Notes under the pieces: generated by a model | The model's input: only the letters and a program-made list of their open reading frames with translations | Told to the model about the DNA's origin: nothing | The model's database searches: none | Made by a program: the position numbers and the translations under genes | Shown: piece by piece, positions 1 through 12,100 of the stretch | Numbering within the stretch: position 1 is the first letter of the stretch | Layout of the letters: each line of letters starts with the position of its first letter | NCBI GenBank assembly: GCA_009869945.1 | Contig: WIXG01000120.1 | Location: forward strand, 124,001 to 188,000 | Direction of reading: 5' to 3' | Source: Mesaphorura yosii | Lineage: Eukaryota; Arthropoda; Collembola; Poduromorpha; Tullbergiidae | DNA: 64,000 nt

Positions 1-2799
1 TGCACTTTCATTCTACGACGTCAGTTCGTTAGTTAGCTGTATTGCATTTTGCTGTCTCCGAGCAGAGTTCATTACGGTGCATGTTTCAGGACGAGGCGAT
101 GGCGGTTGAGCGGTTCCTTTGTTGCGTAATTGATAATCTGGGCCGCTTCAACTTATAAATCATTTATAAGGCTTCGAAAATGAGGGCGAGGAAAGTAGTC
201 GTCCGCGTCGCAAAAAAGAAAGTGCATCCGATGCAACAATGATGACAATGAAGAAGGTCGGCCTTGCTTTCCTTGTCTCTTTCAGGATTTATCCGACGTA
301 TCATTTCCATAGACGAAATTATACAAAAATATGTCGCTCATGCGGAAAGTTCGCTTTGCATTGCAGCAACATCTTGGCGCAGGAGGGTATGTCTCTAATG
401 GAATAATGGAGCTTGTTCCAAATGGTTATTGAATGCAATTCAGAATCACTTAATTCTGAATCATCCTCTGCTCCGAAATGCGTTTGGGACGGGAGATTCT
501 TTCAAGAGTCGAAATTATAGTCATCAAGCGCGAAGCAATAGTATTAAAATGTAAAGGAAAATGCTACCACTCGGATCAATGAGTTTGAATAGGCAGACAA
601 CAACGCGAGACGAAACTTAATTTGTATTTTGTTAAGCCGATTGCCAATCGAAAAGTTCCCCAGCCAATTCTACCGCTTGAAAATGATTCGTGTGATTAGA
701 AAAGAAAAGGTTGCTGATAAATTGGAAAGAGTCGACGATAATCAATTTCATTGCTGCTCAATAATAACAGGTCTCGTGAATAATGGAATGAAAGTCACGA
801 CCAGGGCCATAAAATCAAGGAAAGAGTGCACGAGTGAAATGCTTTCGTCGTTCGTGCCCCTGCTCGTTATTAAAATCGTAGTCACGCGTATACGCGTTTG
901 CTTGTGCTTGCGTGCATGTTAATCCAGAATCATTATTACAAAACTACCCGGCACGAGCAACTTCTTCTGTGGAGAGCTTTTATAAATTCACACTGGAGAA
1001 AATCAATACAACAATGCGATGCTGGTGCTCTGTTTCTGTTTACTTCCGGATTGAAATGCATGAGATTGTGAATGTAATTATAGACAAAATCACAAGTGTT
1101 AACTCGTTTGCCACTCGACTCGAATTGAATCGCCTGAATTCACTACTGAAATAAAACGAGTTTGTATGTCTTTCCAGAGAATGAGAGGACGGATTTCTGC
1201 CTACTCGAAGTGAAAGCATTCGTTTTGTCAGTGTTTACTTTGAAATCAGGATCTGTTCACTTGTGTATAATGGCTAAATGCCTGGGCGCTTGAGTTTAGC
1301 TGCAAATAATTGACATCTCAGGTTTTAAGTACAGTAGACTGGATTCTGTGGTGCGAGCGCGAGTTCGAGTCGCAGACTGTGTCATGTTACATTCAACATT
1401 GCTGAGCGTACCGCTTTGCTAGGTTTGCTGGTCTCTAGTCGCTAGCTAAGTGAATTTTTACATGCAAAGCAAAATCTGGCAATAAAATTCACACTCACTT
1501 CTGGAATTGCAGTGAATTCCAGGCCAGGCCCATTTTGGTGAACTTGCAAGAATGGAAAGCGTTGGTCGTTGGTCTTAAGAATTAATGAAGAATGTGGGAC
1601 GTGACAGCATTCGTTAATGAACACTTCCTCACGATGAGAAACAGCGCCGGTAAGAAAGCAGAGATTCGTTGGCCGGAATCAGGGAGAATAAATCAGCAAC
1701 ATTTGGCCGTCAAGATAATGCGATTTACTGCCAAGAAGAGACGCACCGAACTCTTTCTTTGTTAAAGAAAAGAATAATGCTCCTTGTAAAAGTGCAGTGC
1801 AGAGAGACTGCCCGGCACAAGAAACACAAAGCCAAAGCGGAAGCGCAGCCGGGAACTGCAGACTGCAATCACATCAAAGTAAATTTGATTAATTTATAAA
1901 CTTCAGATCCCATTTCTTTCGGTAACAGCGGCTCGGTTCGGGCAGACCGAAAGTGTACGACTTTAGAGTTCTGTAACGCGTGGCGGTCAACGAATTCTCT
2001 CATCCAACGTGAAAAATTTACTTGTTTTATGAAAAAACTTTTGTCCAATATAAGAAAGGGATTTTTATGCCAGTCAAGGAGCAAAGCGGGGTTTGGCTGT
2101 GGGCAAAAACTAATTTAAGCCACAACGCCACAAGCCATGTGTAATTGCAATTGCAGATGCAGGTCGTTATAAAAACTGCGTTACCCATTCTTTCCCCTAG
2201 AAACAGGGAATTAGTAAAGAATTTCTGACAGTCTGACAATTATTATTTCAGATTGTCAACTCCTGACAAAAACGTTGCGCTTCTGTCAATCCAACTGTCA
2301 TTTTGCAATTCCACTCTTTATTTCAATCCGAATTCTGTGCGTGCGTGCCTGCGTGCGGCAGCATCGAGTGTCAGCCAGCAAAGCATGCGCAAGTTCGAAT
2401 TCATACAACAAAGTGAATAGCGAAAGCCAGCTTCGACTCTTTGTCGAGCTGACGGCTCGTCCCGACTTTTATTGTCATGCAAGAGGAGGAGGCGTCCAGG
2501 GAATTCCAAATATGACATAAAAATGTAAAATTTCGGCTTAACTTGAGGGGAATATTTTTCGCTTCTCACTCCTGCCAGCCCACTACCAGTTAGCAGAGCA
2601 CATACACGCTTTCCTCTGTCTTTCTCTTTCAAGGGAATTCTATTATCTTATTAACTGATCATGGCTGCAAGGTGAACATTTCACTGCGACTGCAGCTTCC
2701 TCTCTCAAAATTGAATTCCGAATTTATGTCCTTGTTGCAGGCCTGCGGCAGAAGACTGAAGAGTAGAATTCTGAATTGACTGTGTTCAACAAGCATAAA
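1..2799. other. 5' flank of the Dok-7-like gene, no gene seen
   Basis: I see no reading frame with recognisable protein content on either strand. The short open frames here (all under about 105 codons) have low-complexity or cysteine-rich translations and overlap one another in several frames. The stretch should contain the promoter and 5' UTR of the transcript that starts translation at 2849, but I cannot place a TATA box or initiator with confidence. Confidence 0.6.
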
Positions 2800-2838
2800 A
2801 TGACGTGTTCAACGACCGAAGCCATTTTCAAAAAGTAG
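2800..2838 (+). promoter_or_regulatory. 12-codon upstream ORF before the Dok-7 start
   Basis: An ATG at 2800 opens a 12-codon frame that ends with TAG at 2836-2838, only 10 bases before the main ATG at 2849 and in another frame. If the 5' UTR includes it, scanning ribosomes meet it first, so it could damp translation of isoform a. This is seen in the sequence; the regulatory effect is inference. Confidence 0.45.
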
Positions 2839-2848
2839 CCGCGTCAAA

Positions 2849-3108
2849 ATGAGCGAGTGTGGGTCAACTCGGACGTGCTCCAGCAACGGAGAAGGCGAAG
2901 ATTACCGATTTGTGGCTGGCACAGAAGTTGCAATCATTGAAGGATACGGAAAGTACAGAGACGGAAAACGGGTGAGTTGAATGCGTGCGTGTGCAGAATG
3001 TGCTTTTACGATACTTTGAAACTGTAATTAGTATCTATTATGCCTCGTCTTATTCAATGTAGTGGAAACCGCGGTTCTGTGTCCTGTCAAAACTTTCTCC
3101 GGCAGCTG
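2849..3108 (+). other. Dok7: First-exon pair a of the Dok-7-like gene
   Basis: Exon 1a (2849-2971, ends in phase 0 before gtgagt) adds a 27-residue N-terminal leader before IIEGYGKYRDGKR. Exon 2a (3063-3108, 46 bases) encodes WKPRFCVLSKLSPAA and ends in phase 1 before gtaagt, joining exon 3 at 24671 through a GAT codon. It forms the first strands of the PH domain. A paralogous pair lies downstream at 8864 and 10356. Confidence 0.8.
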
Positions 3109-6100
3109 GTAAGTAACAAAGTTTCTTCCTTCATTGCATTGCAAGTCTGGCTTGTAATTCAAGTTCAAGCTCCAACCGCAAAATAGCCGTGCAGTTTCGT
3201 AAATTACGCAACGCGAAGAAGTCCAGATAAGTTCAAGCAGGAAAGTAAGAAACATAAAACTCACTGTGGAACGAATAGTTATCCCGAAAAAACATCGACA
3301 CAACTAATCCAACATAAAATCGAGCCGAATGTCACTTCAAAATTCGTTGACCTCGTCGTCGTTGCGTTCGAAACATAAGAAAGAATCGTCGTTAGAGAAT
3401 TACTCATTCAATTCATGGAAGAGGATTTGAAGTTTTATGGGTTTGAGGTTTCATTCTTTGACTTTAGAACTCGTGTGATAGTCTTCACAGAATTTAGAAT
3501 TTCATCACTCCGGAAAAATCCTTTCGGGACTTGTCGAAATGACTTCCTTCCATAGTCGCCTTTAATCATCTTGACTCCAAGTCGACCCGGGATTTATAAC
3601 GGATCACACGACAGTTTCTTCTGCTCGTGTGCGAAGGCTTTGCTTGCTTCATTTCACTGGAATCCATGACAGAAATCCTCCGTCAAAATCCCTCCAGCAT
3701 AAATTCCTCTGCCAAAATCTCTTCGTCAAAATCCCTTCAACATACACTCCTCTGCCAAAATCCCTCCGTCAGAATCCCTGCGATAGAATCCGTCCACGAC
3801 GAAATCCCTCCAATAATTAGAAAGAATAAGGCCTCAGATTAACATGGTTATGGTTTTTCACGATTTCGAATTAAGAACCTTCAAAGCCGAGCTCTGTCAT
3901 CATCATTTGCCACTGGACTCACTGTTCAGCTTGAAGAATTAAACATTTCTAAACCTGTATTTGAAAATACGGTATGTTTCAATTACAATATACACACATT
4001 TAATGCAAATGTCCGATAGCCGAGTTCAGAGGCACTTATATGTCTTTCATCCTACCCTTGAAGTCTACTCGTTCGGTGAGATTTTGACGCAGGGATTTTG
4101 TCGTACAGGGACTTCGACGCGGAGAGATTCTGTCGCAGGGATTTTGTCGTGCTACGATTTCACTGGATTTGGCTTGCAATAAGCTCTACAGTGAACCATG
4201 TGAAAAATTCTAAAATACCAGACGGAACAATCTCGTTCCAACCCATGTCTCGTACATGAGCGAATTCCTGTCTGTCTGAGCAGGAAGTTGTGTTGTAAAC
4301 AAGACGTTAATGCTATTATTATGTAATTTCGCCGACTTATGTGCTCCCTGAGAAGGAGATTACATTTTATTTGCATCACCACGGCTTAGCGAGCGAACTG
4401 CCACGCCGGCATAGCCTGCAAGGCACCAGACGAGGGAAAGTATAAGCATGCATTGAATGAAAAAATGCAGGCATGCCGAGCTGCTTATGTGAATGCTCTG
4501 TGAATACAGAAACGTATGAGTATTTATGTTGATAGTTCGTTGGAGTACGCACTGTAAATACAAATTGTGAAAGTCGAAGAGATTTATGACCATCGGCACT
4601 TCACAGTTCGCACTGAACTCATATCACAATAGAAAGTTTGGAGTGGAACGGCATGAATGAACTTATTAAAATTTGAGTTTCTCATTTCATGTATGAAAAT
4701 TTAATATTTCATTTACTCTTGTAATCGCGTTGTCTATGATGCCTCGAGTTTCATGCAGTTTCGTGAGGCTCGTACAGAAACAAAGTAATGCATTATGCAT
4801 TGCCGTTTGTGATAAATCTCATTCAAGCCACAATTGTAAAATATGATACGATTAAATCGATTTGCATGAAGTTTTCAATTCACAAGAGAAAGCATCCCTC
4901 TCCTTTCCTCCTTTGGCGAAAGTGGTGGAACTTCCATCTGCCTTTCCACCCTCGACACTGCTTTTGCTTTCTTTGTTGACTTGCTTTCTCCTGTACTGCA
5001 TTTTCACTTTTGATCAACAGATGGAGAAAGTCGTGCGTCGTACCCAGCGAGAAGGGTTTCATTCACCCTACCGAATGCCTACCATACCTTCTACGTGCCA
5101 CCATTCATTTCCTATCATATTGAATTGATCCTTTGCACAATAACGAGAATGCGGCGGTTTGCGCTTGCACATACAAGCAGAGGACTGAAATCAGAATTGG
5201 GGAAATGAAAAATGATAGATTTCCATCTGATAACGTAACTAGAAGGCAGGAGTTCCCTCACAGTAAGATAAACTCGTTTCTTGCGGGTATTTTATCACCA
5301 TCTCATTCATTTAATTGATTATGCTGTTGTGCATTGCATCCCTCACAGCACAAAAGCCATAATCCTGCGACACTCGATGTTTATGATTAGATTAGTAAAG
5401 ACTGAACAGCTGTGCTTGTGTTATCGCCACGCTTCCTTCATTGTTGAAGTGTCAATGTAGCTACTATTGAGCTCGTCAAATGAGGAGACGATGCTGCTGT
5501 TTGGTTCTGCCTTGCCTTTTACTTTTACTGATTCATAAAATTAATTAATAATTAATCAGGACTGTGAGGGCAGCGTGCACGCCTCTCCTGGTAAAATTAC
5601 ACAGGTTAATGATTCTGTATCACGACTTGGGAAGCCAGGCGACTAATTTATCGATGCCATTTCGCTTGGATATGCGTTCTGCGTTCGAAGAGTCACGCAA
5701 TTGATTTTGTGCTTACTCGTGCACGTGCATTTCATAATGTGAACGCAACTAATTTATGAGAACTGCGCATTGTGAGGCGGGCGCCGACTTCACATGAGCC
5801 ATCTAAATGGAAAAAGTTGCTCCGAATTCTGACATGTTTGTGGAGTCTCGTGAATCGTGATTTTTACAAACGAGTTTCTATTCTTCTGTACGTAGCCTGG
5901 AACTGAACGAGAAAATGCATACGCGACGCAACTCAACGAGGCTCGACTGTCGACTCGAGGCGAGTCGACGATTGCCTGAGAGTGAAGCGAGAGCACAAAT
6001 GCAATTCATAAATCTTGGTCTTGCTCGAATTCGAATCTTTGACTTTGGAAGGCAGGGCACGACAGGCTGCACTGTACTGAAAAAATAAACAAGCAGGAAT

Positions 6101-9100
6101 GCTGCGGTCTTAATGCAATATCGTATCGCATAAGTCTTTTCTATTGTGGGTCTGAGTACTTGTTAGTAATAAATACGTAATTTGTGGCATCGGTATGACT
6201 TTGAATGCGAATGCGGACGTGAACGTGAAATGTAAGTTATTAAAATGTCCCGCATTGAAATCGCTGTACACAAGCACAGAATTTCTTTCACTTTTATTCT
6301 GTTGTCGGAAGGATATTGCATGTAATCCTCTCGAGAAAAATTTCACATTCACGTGGGCACGAATACATGGAAATTCATTGTGTCGTGGTCGTAATCACGA
6401 GCACAGAGTGCATGCAATACATTTTTCTTTTGCCGACTGGAAACGCAATGGCAATGAAATGAAAATGAAGAAAGTTGGACTACGAACACTCTGAGATTGC
6501 TGTTTGCTGGCTTGGCACTGCAAGACGGCAGAAGCTGGCAAAAGACGAAACACGACGAGTAAAATGAGATTGGAGAAATAAAAGACTAATTTTGCAATTG
6601 GGAGTTGAGTTATGGCTTTACGCGTAATTTTGTTTGCTGTGTGTGTTTATTTAGCAGTATAGCGATTTACTCGAGTGAAGCATTTACGTTAATACGCGAT
6701 GTCTCGAGGGATGATTTACTTCAATTTGTAATGCAATTTTGGCACATGCTTACTTCCCGTTCGCGAGCGCACTGATCCGTTTGCGCGTGCTCAACCGCGC
6801 TGGAACAACTGGCTGACTTTCGCACATGCCTTTTTCTGTGGCTTGGCTTGGCTTGAATGAAATATGAAATATTCAAGTATCTTGTCGAACACGCACAAAT
6901 ACAAAAGGTCGACGCTTCATTACGCACTTGAATTGCCTCTCAAGCTAACCAAGTGCGATTACATTAATTCAGTTGGATCTGAACCCTGCTCAGACCAGGA
7001 GCACAAATGCCCATTTCATTTTGAAGGAGAATACACTTTAAACTTTACGACTTTTGAAATTCGAGTACACAAAACATATTTTCAATACCAGGAGCAATGC
7101 GAATGAAAGTGGTCATTTGACGCATCTGCTTCATTCCAGGCGAATTATACAATAAACTCGTACAGCATGCAGTTTCGTTACCTTATCCGGAATGAAAACT
7201 GTGAATTTAATGCCAGTCGTGTTGCTATTGCGAGTGCGAGTGCGTGTGCACTCGCCCTGCACTGCACTTTAGGAGCCGAGCCTCGGGTTCGAGTCTCGAG
7301 TGTTTTCTTCCCCTTCCGTCGCAATGGATGTGGAGGAGATTCAATGCTGGATGCAGTGCAAGGCAGGACGCAGGATTGTCATGTGCAGAACTTGTTCCTA
7401 TTTGTATCCTTCCTTTTATACGCTCATGCTCCTGCAATTTAACCAAGAGTAGACTGACTATCTCTTCAGTGCTCGCGCTCGCTCAGTTTGCCTTCAGTGT
7501 AGACTAAACAGTCGAGCTCGCCGGTTGCCGATCGTTTGTGCGTGCGTTGTGCGTATGTGAATTGGCCTGTACGATACGCGATACACAGCACATATTCATG
7601 GAGAAATTTGAATTTTGTATTAAATTCATAGTTCAGCGCTGTCCATTGTTTATTGTTCAACCGTTTTGTTCATCGTTCATCGTCCATCTCTGAGAAAGTC
7701 TGAGTAAAAGTCTGACTCGTCTTCGTTTGTCACCAGCCAAGCTCCAAGTCTCAAAGACCAGGCAGTGCTTTAGCATCCAATAATCATCGCATTAATTTTT
7801 ATGTGCGTCGAGTCTTCGTCTCTTCTTTCTCAGTGACTGGTGAAGTCGAGACCCGGCAAACCGGTGCCATTGTGCCAGCCATTTCAGCCATAATCCAGTT
7901 ACTGCCCATTAAGACTGACAAATTTCTACTAATAAACAATTGATAGTCGGCTGGTGAGAAGACGAGGCGAGACTGCAAAGATCGCACAATCTCAAGCTCA
8001 CTGCTGCTGCTCGAAAGAAGACGCAAGATAAGTGCTTTGATAGGAAAGACGACACCAATAAAATGATACTTGAGAGAAATGCCAAAAGAGCATTCTCGTG
8101 TTTCCCGATTTTGCAATAACAATACTTCATTTACACAGCTGCATTTTCAGCACACACATTTTTCATGCAGAGCAAAGCGCAGCGCAATTTGGAATTTGAG
8201 TTTGGATTTAACTCGACTCAGGGGAAGTATTGCATTGTGTGGTTGACAAAATAAATCTAAATTCAAACAGCGACAGCAGTCAAAGCGTCTGTGAAGAAGG
8301 GATTTACCACAATGCAAACAATGCAGGATCAATTTACAGGATTTAAATCCTTTCGCAGCGCAGCACAGTGAAGGATTGAAAGAAATTCGAGGACGTCACA
8401 TCGTCTGTTGCCTAGGTTTGCTTTCAACTTCAAGTCGAACTCGACTCGACCTTTTAATTGGTGTCAGTTTGCAAATTAAAAGCCATCCTCAAAGACGCGC
8501 CATAAATCACGCCGCGCTGCCAGTCTTCGTGCTTTATTGCCGTTGCAATTAATGAACTCTTGTTGATTCAGTGAACTTGTGCACTTTCGTCGTTCAGTTC
8601 AATAGCAGAGCAGAACAAAGTTCCATGCATGGACGCGAAATGACCTTTGAGGAATGCAACATCCTTCGTGCCATTCGATCAGTGTACCTAAAATACAGTG
8701 TGAACAGGTTTCGGTCAAGATTCCAAGAAACTGATTCAGCTGTTAAAAAGTTCGCAGGTGAATTCTTAATCTGAACAATAGTCCTCATTTTTGTGGTTGT
8801 GGTTTTTTGTTCGTCGGGATGCAACTTGAAATCTGACAGCTGAATACGCGCACTCGTAAAATTATGGATATTAATTCAATCATTGAAGGTCACTGCAAGT
8901 TTCGTGATGGGAAAAAGGTTAGACAGTCACACGCTGCTCGCGATAGCGATTTCTTTCTTTCGCGCATCTCCGCCTTGCTAACAATGAATGCTCAAATCTC
9001 TCTGCTGTGCGGGCTCTCGTTTCGCGTTTCTCCAGCACACGAAATGAAACTGCTGTGCTCCGGGCGAAGTACAAATTACGAATTATATGATTGCAGTCGT

Positions 9101-12100
9101 ATTCCCGAGCGCCAAGCCGGGAGCGTCATCACTGTGTACAATTATGCGTATCCAATTACAAGAATGATGATATGAAGACAAAGATTATTTATTTACTGCT
9201 AATTAAAAGCGTTAAAAGCACATGACACTTCTGTCGGCACTTTGCCCGATGAAAGAAAACTTTTGTTTGTCTTTCCAGTTAGTTTCGGTACAATGTCAGC
9301 CAGGCCAGACGATCGCGAAGTGTTGAGTGTAGTTTATTACACTCTGAAGCTGTAATTATGAAAGGACCACAGTCGTAGTCGTAATCGCAGTCTCGTAACG
9401 TAGCGTCGCGTCGTCATTATTGGAAAACTTCATCATTAACATTTCATTGTGTGCAAGTCGCCGTCACAGTCGTTGGATAAGGAAAAACGCTCTTAAAATG
9501 ATTTATGAGGAAAAATATGTGCCTCGTTTATAAAAAGGGTGAAAAAGTTCACTTTTTTAATCTTCGGTGAGTAAGCAAGTAAGCAAGCGCAAGGAACATG
9601 GAATGGAAGGACTTTGGACAAAATAACAGGAAAATAGTCCGGACAGAGGAAGGAGCGAAATGAGAAAGTTTTGAGTCTGTTGTTTTGTGAGTTGTGACGC
9701 GAGTTTGGTCGGAAGCTGTGAGAGCTGCGACGTTACCGGTAGCTTTAGTATAGAAATACGACACGGAAAGTTGGTCCTGAGTATTTAGCGTTCATTGCAT
9801 GCACTGACTCACTGGAATATCTTTACGGGTGATTGGGAGTCCACGTTGTAGAAAAGTAAATGATACTCACATGAACATATTCCAGGCTCCTAAATTAGTT
9901 TTGAGTTCTTGAGAAGCGAGAATAAAATGGTCAACTAAATGGACATTAAGTTTATTGAAAGACCAAGAAGAAATCAAGTCTTGCTTTATCAATTCTTGTA
10001 TTTGCTCAAGACTTTCCAGTGCATACACTTCCTGGAAATGGACATACAATATTCGAGTATCCACCGTATTTGCGATGATTCACTCGACAGCACATTACTA
10101 AAAGGACTGAAAGCCGACTTGCTTTTATCTTTATGAGATGAGTAACCAGTTTTCCCACGAAAACATGTGTTCGACCACCGCAAGACAAACCACTACAAAA
10201 ACTACAGATAATCTCTGTATTCCTACAGGATTAGGCCCGTCAAACGAACCAGCACCCATTGATTATTGAGCATTCAGCAGAGAGATTTGAGTATTAATTG
10301 TCGTGCAACGCACATGTTTCACCCATGATTTTGATCGCAAGAACTTATTTTACAGTGGAAATCACGCTGGACAGTCATAACGAAGCTGTCGCCAGTTGCA
10401 GGTAATTCAATCAGACTTTTTGACTCCATACAGCTTGATTGATGGTCAAAAAGTGGGACAACCACAGCAGCACTAACAAAGTAGCTGTGCGTGGCTGGCT
10501 TATTTATTGAACATGACTAAATTATGTAAAGCACCATAAATATAAATTGGGCGTAAATACGTGAATTGAGTAGACAATGTGTTGTCAGATCGTCAGAACA
10601 AGGTCGAATGTCGAATGATCATAATCCTGCTGCCATTTTCTCATAAACTTCTTGACATCTGGAATTGAATCTGCGAAGACCGAATTAAAATTCCTGCATG
10701 AATTTTCTAGTCCGCGCTTGCTATTTATACATTCAATCTGTCAGTCAGACTCCTGAGCAAATGCGGACGTGGGCACCGATTTTCTTCGCCGTTTATTATT
10801 TATTGTGTGTTTTGAGTATTTTGTGAGATGTACGAAGCATGTACAAACTACGAACCACTGAGCATCGTGTCAAAGGTTAATGCGTCTGGATGTTTGTTCT
10901 CACGTCGCCCTCATGAATTGTTAATGCACAAAGTTCCAGCATCCAGCTTGTCGTAGGGAGACGAGACAAGGCTGAGGCTGGAAGAAGTAATGGAAGATTG
11001 GACTTTCAGATACACCAGCTTGGCATGAGACTTGCCATATCTTGCCTTGCCATTCATCTTACTTTCGTTTCGCTTCGAGGGATGGCCAGTCGGTTTCATG
11101 CAATAATATTAGTTGGGTCCCATTGAGCGCAGCGTAGCACTGCAAAATCATATTTTAAGCAGTTCATCTTCTTTAAGATATTTATTTCATATTAAATAAA
11201 GCCTTTCAGAAGGGATAAGAACGATCATTTTTTTAAGTACTGTAGTAAGAGGTACAACTCCTTTTTATGGACTTCTTGCGTATTGCTTGTAAATATCGTA
11301 ATCACTTGCGACTTGCAGAGAAGCTGATACTCATACGTGAATTCAAATGACTCAGAGCTCGGCCAGCTCAGAGCTGACCAAATACCACGCTAAAGTCAAA
11401 TTGACACGGAGGGAAGTTCGTTGATTTGTTGTTGCTGCAAATAAAGCTGAGAGAGAACGTTCAAATTTCGATCGAATGCATCGCGTACGCGTATGCGTAT
11501 GCGTTTCTAATAATTTATAAGAATGAAGCTCAACCGAGTACGGAACAGAAAAGGGCTGGCAGTTGGTAGCTTTAGTTTATTCAGTTTCCTTCATTCATGA
11601 TGAGAATGAGGAAGGGCGAATTAGCAGTCGTATTGTGGGGAGAAGAGACACTGGCTTGGTCGAAGCTCGTCCGTATTTTGTCTATGACTTTGTTACATAC
11701 ACACGATCAAGATCATGATGCACATACACTTTTGTACTCAGGAACCACACACATGAGACCAATTAAATAATTCAGGCAACTCCAATACTTATATACGAGC
11801 ACGATCATGTTTGAACACGTATATGTATTCACATAGTTTCCTGTCAGCGACAAGAAGCCGGGCGATGTATCACTCGCGGGAGCCGACAGGGAATTATTTG
11901 CCTTCAACTAATTGCACTAATGAGATCATCAGAGTTAGGTTCGTTGTATAGTCCACATGCTCCTCTTCATTAAAGGCCCGTCGTGGTCTTGGCCGTGGTT
12001 TTGGGAGTATTCGGGCCTTGACTTTTCGTGACTTTCGTGTATCATGTTTTATGAATGCTATCCGAGTTCGATAGTAATCTATATAATTCAAAAAACTCGT

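Larger units (their letters stand above)
3109..8863. other. Intronic sequence between exon 2a and exon 1b
   Basis: This is the first part of the long Dok-7 intron and should include the promoter of isoform b at its right end. It holds the inverted minisatellite arms around 3655-4165 and a short perfect palindrome at 5949-5969. I see no coding exon or RNA gene; the open frames present lack family similarity and overlap each other. Confidence 0.55.

Noticed and set aside
3627..3842. Plus-strand frames over the minisatellite (repeated SKIPS/NPS-type peptides)
   Set aside because: The peptide repetition comes from the 14-bp DNA unit, which shifts frame every copy; there is no evidence of translation.
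3655..4165. CRISPR-like spaced repeats
   Set aside because: The units are contiguous 14-mers without unique spacers of constant length, and the genome is an animal's.
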